Shown here piece after piece: positions 1-5,490 of a stretch of DNA of 5,605 nt (positions are counted from its first letter, which is position 1; every line of letters begins with the position of its first letter). The notes below the pieces were generated by a model. That model saw only the letters and a program-made list of their open reading frames with translations. It was not told the origin of the DNA and searched no databases. Both the position numbers and the translations under genes were made by a program. The stretch spans positions 1 to 5,605 of the forward strand of contig DAOVRJ010000169.1 of the NCBI GenBank assembly GCA_030628225.1. Direction: 5' to 3'. The DNA comes from Candidatus Zixiibacteriota bacterium (GTDB lineage: Bacteria; SM23-81).

Positions 1-14
1 AACTTCGCCCAGAG

Positions 15-21
15 GATTCGT
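15..21. repeat. Isolated GATTCGT heptamer (family B end unit)
   Basis: This single heptamer is identical to the last unit of the family B array at 1999-2040 and one base from the last unit (GACTCGT) of the copy at 5316-5360. It sits just before a family A array, the same B-then-A order seen at 5316-5421. It may be the eroded end of a B array. One heptamer alone could be chance; its position is the main support. Confidence 0.35.
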
Positions 22-27
22 TTGTCA

Positions 28-69
28 ATTTTTCACTTTTCATTTTGCATTTTTCAATTTGCATTTCAC
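28..69. repeat. Heptamer array, family A (AYTTTKC)
   Basis: Six consecutive 7-nt units occupy this AT-rich stretch. Four fit the consensus AYTTTKC (ATTTTTC twice, ACTTTTC, ATTTTGC). The fifth is AATTTGC, and the last (ATTTCAC) is degenerate. The array ends one base before the T-tract of the mutase gene's terminator. The same unit variants recur at 5387-5421 beyond the peptidase gene, and both copies end in an ATTTC remnant. It is non-coding, and its function is unknown. Confidence 0.75.
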
Positions 70-70
70 T

Positions 71-102
71 AAAAAAAGGCGACCCCTCTCAGAGCCGCCT
101 TT
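71..102 (-). terminator. Intrinsic terminator of the phosphoglycerate mutase gene
   Basis: Read on the minus strand, 102 to 75 folds into a hairpin. A perfect 7-bp outer stem (AAAGGCG with CGCCTTT) is extended by four more pairs, two of them G-T wobbles, around a six-base loop. A run of seven T follows (77-71). It begins 26 nt after the mutase stop codon. In the plus direction the stem is followed by only three T, so it should act mainly on minus-strand transcription. Confidence 0.8.
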
Positions 103-128
103 CCCACATCAGCATCGCAAAAAAACCC

Positions 129-1739
129 TCACCCCTCCGGCACCGCCCTCCCCTCCCCATAAACCAACTGCCGGTAGCACTTGGCCACCCGGTCCCAGTT
201 CTCCTCCCGGTCCAGGGCCCAGAAGCGGCCGACGACCGAGACCACCTGGCCCAGGCCGATCTGCTGCGCTTTCTCCTCCACCTTCTCGATGTAGATGGCC
301 CCGCTCTCCGGCTGCTCTCCCCGCCGGCCCAGGATGGAGTGGATGTACAGCTTGTCAACCCCCTGTTTCTTGGCCATGTCCATCAGGGAGAAGAGATGCT
401 GGATGGTGCCGTGGGAGCTGTAGAAGGAGACGATGCCCAAAAGGTGCAGGTTGGTGCCATCCTTCAGGGCCCCGTCCATGGCCCACAGGAAGGCTTCATT
501 CTCGAAGAAGGAGCCGTCCTTCACGGCGGCATCGATCCGGGAGCGGTCAGAGAGGATCCGGCGTCCGGCTCCGATGTGCAGATGTCCGGCCTCGGAGTTG
601 CCCACCTTGCCCTTCGGCAGACCCACCGGATCGCCGGAGGCATGCAAAGTGGTGTTGGGGCAGGTGGCCAGCAGCCGGTCCATGTTGGGAGTGTCGGCCC
701 CCGAGATGAGATTGGTCTCGCCGGGGGGCTGCACGCCCCAGCCGTCCAGGATGAGCAGGAACAGTCTCTGCCGCTTCGCGCCTTCCGTCGGAAGATAGTT
801 CTGCAGCAGGCTTTTGCCGGTCATGGCCTCCGGCCTGGGCAGGCCCAAGATCTCCAGGGCGGTGGGGGCCACATCGGTCAGGGACCCACCGTCCAGAAGG
901 GTCACCTCGGTCCCCGAGGGTGAGTGAGCATCCACCAGGATGAAGGGAACAGGGCTGGTGGTGTGACCGGTGTCGATGGCTCCGTCCGGGTAATACCACT
1001 TCTCCACCGTGCCGTGATCGGCCGTGATCAGGGTGGCCATTCCGGCCTTTTGGGCCGCCTGCACGGCCAGGCCCACCTGTGTGTCCACCGCCTCGACGGC
1101 CTGACGGATGGCCGGTTTGTTCTCCACGTGGCCGACCACATCGGTATTGCAGAAGTTGGTCACCACCAGATGGTACTGCGGATCGTTGATCTTCTCGATG
1201 GTCTTCCGGCAAACACCGGCGATGTTCATCTCCGGGAGCTGGTCGTAATCTCCCTCGATCTTGGGAGAGGGCAGGATGATCCGCTCCTCTCCGGGAAACG
1301 GTTCGTTGATCTTACCGTTGAGATAGAAGGTGATGTGCACGGCCTTCTCCGACTCGACGACCTTCACCTGTTTGAGACCATGGCGGCTGACCACCTCGCT
1401 GAGAGTGTCCCCTATTTTCTGGCTGGGCGGAAATGCCACCTGGTCGTTCAATCCTTCGGCATACTGGATCATGGTGGCCATGTGCACCCGAAGGTCTTTC
1501 TCCGTGGGAAAGTCGGTGAAGTCCTTCTCGGTGAGGCTTCGGGTCAGCTCCACCTCTCGCTCTCCCCTGATGTTGTAAAAGATGACATAATCGCCGTGCC
1601 GGATTTGCCCGATGGGTTTTCCGGCCTCATCTACCAGAACCAGGAGCTGCAGAGATTCATCCTCCTGGCCCTGACGATAAGATTGGCGCACGGCTTCAGA
1701 CATGGGATAATTCGCTTGCCGTCTTTCACCTCTGTTCAT
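129..1739 (-). CDS. gpmI: Circularly permuted 2,3-bisphosphoglycerate-independent phosphoglycerate mutase
   Basis: This is a homologue of iPGM, the Mn-dependent cytosolic enzyme that interconverts 3- and 2-phosphoglycerate in glycolysis. From the ATG at 1739 it has 536 residues, close to the usual length of about 510. Segment order is reversed: residues 10-315 match the second half of a normal iPGM (NIRGER 56-61, ESEK 129-132, NTDVVGH 198-204, TADHG 239-243, GHTTSPVPF 258-266). A linker (316-325) follows, then 326-536 match the normal first half (LILDGWG 329-335, GNSEAGH 380-386, GRFWALDR 504-511). Metal ligands D332, D200, H204, D241, H242 and H259, nucleophile S382, and R58, R61, K132, H443, R473, R505 and R511 are present. 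The residue matching catalytic Asp154 of the Geobacillus enzyme is Gly474. ATG 1739 was preferred over GTG 1775 because GGAG lies 6 nt upstream, while the GTG would be about 6 nt from the predicted transcript start. The homology is clear; retention of mutase activity is inferred. Confidence 0.9.
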   Translation of the reverse strand: MNRGERRQANYPMSEAVRQSYRQGQEDESLQLLVLVDEAGKPIGQIRHGDYVIFYNIRGEREVELTRSLTEKDFTDFPTEKDLRVHMATMIQYAEGLNDQVAFPPSQKIGDTLSEVVSRHGLKQVKVVESEKAVHITFYLNGKINEPFPGEERIILPSPKIEGDYDQLPEMNIAGVCRKTIEKINDPQYHLVVTNFCNTDVVGHVENKPAIRQAVEAVDTQVGLAVQAAQKAGMATLITADHGTVEKWYYPDGAIDTGHTTSPVPFILVDAHSPSGTEVTLLDGGSLTDVAPTALEILGLPRPEAMTGKSLLQNYLPTEGAKRQRLFLLILDGWGVQPPGETNLISGADTPNMDRLLATCPNTTLHASGDPVGLPKGKVGNSEAGHLHIGAGRRILSDRSRIDAAVKDGSFFENEAFLWAMDGALKDGTNLHLLGIVSFYSSHGTIQHLFSLMDMAKKQGVDKLYIHSILGRRGEQPESGAIYIEKVEEKAQQIGLGQVVSVVGRFWALDREENWDRVAKCYRQLVYGEGRAVPEG

Positions 1740-1745
1740 GAGCAT

Positions 1746-1751
1746 CTCCAA
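1746..1751 (-). promoter_or_regulatory. Ribosome binding site deciding the mutase start
   Basis: On the minus strand TTGGAG is followed by six bases and then the ATG at 1739. An in-frame ATG at 1745 directly abuts this site, which is too close. The in-frame GTG at 1775 lies inside an AAAGGTGAT string with no room for an upstream site. The site therefore supports a 536-residue product rather than 548. Confidence 0.65.
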
Positions 1752-1787
1752 CAGTGAAGGGCTTTTCTTTATCACCTTTATTAGAAC

Positions 1788-1816
1788 ATTTTACGACAAC
1801 TTTTCCTAAAAGTCAA
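1788..1816 (-). promoter_or_regulatory. Sigma70-type promoter for the phosphoglycerate mutase gene
   Basis: On the minus strand TTGACT (1816-1811), a 17-nt spacer (1810-1794) and TAAAAT (1793-1788) make a near-consensus housekeeping promoter. Transcription would start near 1781-1782, giving a leader of about 42 nt to the ATG at 1739. No operator-like repeat overlaps it, so constitutive expression is plausible, as expected for a glycolytic gene. Confidence 0.75.
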
Positions 1817-1851
1817 GCATTACCATAGGATTTTGAAAAACATTCTCTCCG

Positions 1852-1870
1852 CCGGGAAAAATCTTCCCGG
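1852..1870. terminator. Perfect 7-bp hairpin, possible plus-strand terminator
   Basis: CCGGGAA (1852-1858) and TTCCCGG (1864-1870) pair perfectly around a five-base loop. In the plus direction the stem is followed by a T-rich stretch (TTGTCTTTCTT), which resembles a terminator, but no plus-strand gene precedes it in the window. In the minus direction no T-tract follows. It could insulate the two divergent promoters or be a relic of a lost gene. The hairpin is certain, its role is not. Confidence 0.4.
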
Positions 1871-1942
1871 TTGTCTTTCTTATGCGTCATCGTCCGGCAA
1901 GAAGAAGCTCTCCAGCGCCTGTTTTACTCTGCCAAAAATATC

Positions 1943-1971
1943 TTGCTTCTGGTGACATCCACTTGTATAAT
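1943..1971 (+). promoter_or_regulatory. Candidate promoter for the M1 peptidase gene
   Basis: A perfect TATAAT (1966-1971) lies 17 nt after TTGCTT (1943-1948), which matches three of six bases of the -35 consensus. Transcription would begin near 1978 and produce a leader of about 307 nt before the ATG at 2286. That leader would include the heptamer arrays at 1999-2171. A closer TAAAAT at 2256-2261 lacks a recognisable -35 element, so this upstream promoter is the better candidate. Confidence 0.55.
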
Positions 1972-1998
1972 AACTGGTGATTCTGGGGGAAAGACCGA

Positions 1999-2040
1999 GA
2001 CTAGAGATTCGAGACTCGAGATTCGAAATTCGAGATTCGT
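1999..2040. repeat. Heptamer array, family B (GAYTCGA), six units
   Basis: Six uninterrupted 7-nt units run from GACTAGA (1999-2005) to GATTCGT (2034-2040). The inner units are GATTCGA (twice), GACTCGA and AATTCGA. The array contains the palindromes CTCGAG (2015-2020) and TTCGAA (2022-2027). A second copy after the peptidase gene (5316-5360) starts its main block with the same GACTAGA and ends with a CGT unit, but has only three units in that block. It lies in the predicted leader of the peptidase mRNA. No function is known to me. Confidence 0.8.
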
Positions 2041-2056
2041 TAAAAGAAAAAGGCCG

Positions 2057-2077
2057 ATCCTGGATTATAGATTCTGG
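2057..2077 (-). repeat. Inverted, degenerate family C heptamers
   Basis: Three contiguous 7-nt units (ATCCTGG, ATTATAG, ATTCTGG) occur here. The first is the exact reverse complement of CCAGGAT, the unit of the array at 2144-2171, and the third differs from it by one base. The ten bases 2056-2065 are exactly complementary to ten-base stretches inside that downstream array, so the two could pair in RNA. Confidence 0.55.
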
Positions 2078-2143
2078 TTAAGAACAAAACCACGGAAACG
2101 CCAAGTCAAATTTGCATAAATTCGGAGTTGAGCACATCACTAA

Positions 2144-2171
2144 CCAGGATCCAGGATCCAGGATCCAGGAT
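2144..2171 (+). repeat. Heptamer array, family C (CCAGGAT), four exact units
   Basis: Four identical tandem copies of CCAGGAT occupy 2144-2171. A near-unit CCAGAAT follows at 2200-2206, and inverted units lie at 2057-2077. Exact copies suggest recent slippage or selection. The array ends 114 nt before the peptidase start codon. The remaining bases up to 2285 hold only the ribosome binding site and no convincing small gene. Confidence 0.85.
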
Positions 2172-2271
2172 TGGGGATAGGAGGTCGGGGGTCGAGCATC
2201 CAGAATCTCATTCTCCCAATGCTCAAAACAAGCCATAAATTCTTACCAGGAATAGTAAAATTTACCCTAAC

Positions 2272-2276
2272 AGGAG
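2272..2276 (+). promoter_or_regulatory. Ribosome binding site of the M1 peptidase gene
   Basis: AGGAG lies nine bases before the ATG at 2286. That ATG begins a typical signal peptide, so site and start support each other. Confidence 0.75.
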
Positions 2277-2285
2277 ATTGTTCAC

Positions 2286-5200
2286 ATGAAAAGAAGCTTG
2301 TTGGTTATGGTGATCGTTGCGGTCGTTCTCATCGGCCAGTTGCCTTCTCTGGCCGGACCTTCTCAGCCATGGGGAGATCTCTGTGTAGAGGAGAAGGTCA
2401 AAATGATCTTCCAGCCCAAGAGCAGGGAGCTGTTGCGTTCTGGCAAGGCCAAGTTGGAGCCCCTGCTGCGGGCGGAAAAGGCCGATACGCGACACTCATA
2501 CGATGTCCTGCACTATGAGATCAACATGGACATCGACATCTTCGCCGACAGCGTGCGGACAGCGTCTGTTTTCATCGACTGCCGCAGCCAGACAGACACC
2601 CTGACCACCGTGGATCTGGATTTCTACGGTATGGTCATAGACAGCGTGGCCACCGACGGCGTGTCTATGGGCTACACACAGGATGACGATCAGCTCCTGG
2701 TCCCGCTGGGTGCTGCCATCAGCGAGGGTGACTCCTTTCAGGTGGCCGTCTATTATCATGGCCATCCGCACACTACCGGCTGGAATGGTCTGTTTATTGA
2801 TCCGGACGTGACCTACACCATGTGCGAGCCGGAGGGGGCCCGCCTGTGGTTCCCCTGCTACGACAAGCCCTCCGACAAGGCCACCGCCGATCTGAACATC
2901 ACCGTGCCCGACGGCTATATCGTGGCCTCCAACGGGCTGCTGATGGAGACCGTCGCCGATGAGAAAGCGAAGACGGTGACCTACTGCTGGTCCGAGACCT
3001 ATCCCATCTGCACCTACCTGATCTCGTTGGCCATCTCCCAATACGCCACTTTTAGCTACTGGTACTACTTCGAGCAGGACTCAATGGAAATTACCTGTTT
3101 TGTGGATCCCGAAGATTCCTCCAACGCCGCTATGGATTTCCAGAACCTGCCGGAGATGATCGCCTGTTACTCCCAGCTGTACGGTCTCTATCCCTTCATC
3201 GAGGAGAAGTACGGCATGGCCACCTTCCCCTGGGGCGGTGCCATGGAGCACCAGACCTGCACCTCCTGGGGTCTCCCCATTCCCGGAAACCAGTACTGGG
3301 ATTGGGTGGTGGCCCACGAGCTGGCCCACCAGTGGTGGGGAGACTGGGTGTCGCCGGATAACTGGAAGGAGATCTGGCTCAACGAGGGCTTCGCCACCTA
3401 TTCCGAGGCCCTTTGGATGGAACACCTCTACGGTGCCTCGGGCCTGAGGTCTTACATGCAAGAGATGCAGGATTATTATATCTGGTGGGAGACCACGTGG
3501 GGCCAGCGTTTTCCCATCTACGATCCTCCCCCCGGTCAGATGTTCTCTGCCACGGAGTACGAGAAGGCCGGTTGCGTGTTGCACATGCTGCGCTTTGTGG
3601 TGGGAGACTCCACCTTTTTCGACATCCTCAAAACGTACGGAGCCACCTATGGCCATGGAAGCGTGGTCACCGAGGACTTTCAGGGCATCTGCGAGGCGGA
3701 GAGTGGAGAGGACCTGGACTGGTTCTTCGATCAGTGGATATACGATCAGGGACATCCGGAGTACACCTATGTCTGGACCGCTGAAGATCAAGGGGACAAG
3801 GGATATGAGCTGAACATCACCGTGGCCCAAGTGCAGGAGAATGCCCCCATCTTCAACATGCCCGTGGAGGTGAAGATCATCACCGCCACTGAGCAGATTC
3901 TGGACACGGTGATCGTGGACGAGGCCTCAGAGGTGATCCAGTTCGTGATTCAGAACGAGCCTGATTCTGTCCAGCTGGATCCCAACCGCTGGCTGCTCTG
4001 TGAGAAGGAGGAGGTGCACGCCACCGAGCCCATCCTGGTGATGTTGGAGTGGACCATCGACGACGAACAGGGCAACCAGAATGGCTGGCTCAGCCCCGGC
4101 GAGACGGTGGATTTCATCATCTCACTGCAAAATCAGGGGGCCACCGCCAGCGGGATGACGGCCGTGCTGCGCACCGGCGACGGGGACGTGACCATTGTCG
4201 ATAGCACTGCTGATTACGGGGAGATTCGCTTTAACCAAACGGGTGACAACGAAGCTACTCCTTTTGTTCTCTCCTGCCCTGTGGATATGGATCCTCACTG
4301 GGTTACCTTTGATCTGGTGATTCGTGATGTGGGTGCCTTTGAGGACACCATCGCTTTCCGGTTGCCTGCCGGCGACCCAACCATCTTGCTGGTGGATGAC
4401 GATGGCGGTGGGGATGAGCATCTTTTCTACATGGAGCTTCTGGACAGCCTGGATTACATCTACGATCTATATGAAGTCTCCAAGGCGGGCTCAGACATGT
4501 ACGACTTCGAGCAGTTCGATCTGCTCATCTGGTTCACCGCCCTGGAGAGCAGCAACACACTGACTACCGCTGATCAGGAGAGCCTGGCCGTCTATCTGGA
4601 CGGTGGCGGCGCCCTGCTGATCACCGGCAGCGGCCTGGGCAACGACATCGGGGCAACCGATTTCTACAATAATTACCTGTACTCCATCTGGGAGGGAGAA
4701 ACCTCCTCCACTATTCTGCAAGGGGTCACAGGCGATCCCATATCCGAGGGTACACTGGTGCTGATTTACGATGAGGGTGGCCGGCAGGATGTTCTTGCCG
4801 CCACCGAGGATGCCGGCACCTCTGTCTGTTTCAACTACATGGGCGCTGGAGCGGCGGCCATCCGGCATGAAAGCACCTACAAAAGCATCTATTTCGGATA
4901 TGCGCTGGAGAACACCAGAGACGACAATCCCAGCGCTCTTTCACCATACGGGTTGATGGACAGAATGCTGAACTGGTTCGGGGTCAGCACACCCGTGGAG
5001 CCGGGAGAAGCTCCGCTTGCCTCTCTGCCGGGAGCTTTTGCGCTTATCCAGAACTACCCCAACCCCTTCAACGCCTCCACGCGGATCACATTCCAGGTCC
5101 CGGGGCCTTCCCGGGTGAAGTTGAGAATCTTCAATATTCGCGGGCAGGAGGTGAAGATCCTGCTGGATGAGAACAAGACCGCCGGCGGTTATCTCTTGCT

Positions 5201-5309
5201 CTGGGATGGCACTGACGATCGCGGGGAGGCGGTGGCCAGCGGCATCTATTTCTGTCAGATGCGGGCTGGGGAGTATCGCCGGACACAGAAGATGCTGTTG
5301 CTGCGGTAA
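2286..5309 (+). CDS. Secreted M1-family zinc metallopeptidase with C-terminal sorting domain
   Basis: This exported zinc peptidase of the M1 (aminopeptidase N-like) family probably trims peptides outside the cell. Residues 1-23 form a signal peptide (KR, hydrophobic core, likely cleavage after SLA). Residues 70-260 are the M1 N-terminal beta domain, with WFPCYDKPSD at 188-197. The catalytic domain has GAMEH (318-322), HELAHQWWGD (344-353; zinc ligands H344, H348, E367 in LNEGFA) and transition-state tyrosine Y425 (YEKAG). GAMEH replaces the classical GAMEN exopeptidase motif; H in the last position is, as I recall, common in FCB-type secreted M1 enzymes. Residues about 581-695 look like an Ig-like/CARDB-type beta segment. 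Residues 698-900 begin ILLVDDDGGG and resemble a glutamine-amidotransferase-like fold without an obvious catalytic triad. Residues 918-1007 are a NYPNPFN-type FlgD-like/type IX sorting domain. The family is certain; substrate and the middle domains are inferred. No terminator is visible after the TAA. Confidence 0.93.
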   Translation: MKRSLLVMVIVAVVLIGQLPSLAGPSQPWGDLCVEEKVKMIFQPKSRELLRSGKAKLEPLLRAEKADTRHSYDVLHYEINMDIDIFADSVRTASVFIDCRSQTDTLTTVDLDFYGMVIDSVATDGVSMGYTQDDDQLLVPLGAAISEGDSFQVAVYYHGHPHTTGWNGLFIDPDVTYTMCEPEGARLWFPCYDKPSDKATADLNITVPDGYIVASNGLLMETVADEKAKTVTYCWSETYPICTYLISLAISQYATFSYWYYFEQDSMEITCFVDPEDSSNAAMDFQNLPEMIACYSQLYGLYPFIEEKYGMATFPWGGAMEHQTCTSWGLPIPGNQYWDWVVAHELAHQWWGDWVSPDNWKEIWLNEGFATYSEALWMEHLYGASGLRSYMQEMQDYYIWWETTWGQRFPIYDPPPGQMFSATEYEKAGCVLHMLRFVVGDSTFFDILKTYGATYGHGSVVTEDFQGICEAESGEDLDWFFDQWIYDQGHPEYTYVWTAEDQGDKGYELNITVAQVQENAPIFNMPVEVKIITATEQILDTVIVDEASEVIQFVIQNEPDSVQLDPNRWLLCEKEEVHATEPILVMLEWTIDDEQGNQNGWLSPGETVDFIISLQNQGATASGMTAVLRTGDGDVTIVDSTADYGEIRFNQTGDNEATPFVLSCPVDMDPHWVTFDLVIRDVGAFEDTIAFRLPAGDPTILLVDDDGGGDEHLFYMELLDSLDYIYDLYEVSKAGSDMYDFEQFDLLIWFTALESSNTLTTADQESLAVYLDGGGALLITGSGLGNDIGATDFYNNYLYSIWEGETSSTILQGVTGDPISEGTLVLIYDEGGRQDVLAATEDAGTSVCFNYMGAGAAAIRHESTYKSIYFGYALENTRDDNPSALSPYGLMDRMLNWFGVSTPVEPGEAPLASLPGAFALIQNYPNPFNASTRITFQVPGPSRVKLRIFNIRGQEVKILLDENKTAGGYLLLWDGTDDRGEAVASGIYFCQMRAGEYRRTQKMLLLR

Positions 5310-5315
5310 GGCCGA

Positions 5316-5360
5316 GATTCGAGACTCTTTGAACCCCGAGACTAGAGACTCGAGACTCGT
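5316..5360. repeat. Second family B array, interrupted
   Basis: Heptamers GATTCGA and GACTCTT (5316-5329), a ten-base interruption, then GACTAGA, GACTCGA and GACTCGT (5340-5360) repeat the pattern of the array at 1999-2040. The main block has three units against six there. It starts six bases after the peptidase stop codon, where a terminator would be expected; none is visible. Confidence 0.75.
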
Positions 5361-5386
5361 AAAGGCTGAAGTCAAAATATTTTTCC

Positions 5387-5421
5387 ATTTTGCATTTTTC
5401 ACTTTTCATTTTTCATTCTGC
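5387..5421. repeat. Second family A array, five units
   Basis: Five consecutive 7-nt units (ATTTTGC, ACTTTTC, ATTCTGC and ATTTTTC twice) match the array at 28-69 in consensus and in unit variants. A nine-base remnant (ATTTCATTT) joins it to the family D array at 5431. As at the left edge of the window, a family B element comes first. Confidence 0.75.
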
Positions 5422-5430
5422 ATTTCATTT

Positions 5431-5465
5431 ACTGCTTACTGCTTACTGCCGACTGCCAACTGCCA
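5431..5465. repeat. Heptamer array, family D (ACTGCYD), five units
   Basis: Two copies of ACTGCTT, one ACTGCCG and two ACTGCCA follow each other without a gap. The order, two identical units, an intermediate, then two identical units, fits stepwise duplication. The array ends 25 nt before the start codon of the zinc-ribbon gene and just upstream of its ribosome binding site. A small CCAC/GTGG hairpin (5463-5474) overlaps its end. Confidence 0.8.
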
Positions 5466-5490
5466 CCGGGGTGGGTTGCAGGGAGGGGAC

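Noticed and set aside
45-1757. Long plus-strand open frames (45-923 and 924-1757) opposite the mutase gene
   Set aside because: They are antisense shadows of GC-rich coding DNA. Their translations show no recognisable motif, while the minus strand encodes every iPGM motif.
1740-1775. GTG at 1775 as the mutase start (548 residues)
   Set aside because: It would leave a leader of about six bases from the predicted transcript start and no separate ribosome binding site. The ATG at 1739 has GGAG at a six-base spacing, and the extra twelve residues match nothing in the family.
1880-1987. Minus-strand frame ending FGRVKQALESFFLPDDDA just before the hairpin at 1852-1870
   Set aside because: The tail looks protein-like and could be a relic of a lost gene. 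However, only about 35 codons remain before the repeat array, there is no start or ribosome binding site, and no family could be recognised.
1871-2119. 82-codon plus-strand frame with a TTG start
   Set aside because: It runs through the predicted promoter and two heptamer arrays, lacks a ribosome binding site, and its translation is low-complexity in the second half.
1999-2171. CRISPR array
   Set aside because: The units are 7 nt and directly adjacent, with no unique spacers, and no cas gene is visible.
3081-3830. 249-codon minus-strand frame within the peptidase gene
   Set aside because: It is antisense to the HELAH-containing catalytic region and has no motif of its own or start signal.
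5463-5474. CCACC/GGTGG palindrome as a terminator for the peptidase gene
   Set aside because: The stem is only four usable base pairs and no T-tract follows. It lies 154 nt after the stop and immediately before another gene's ribosome binding site.
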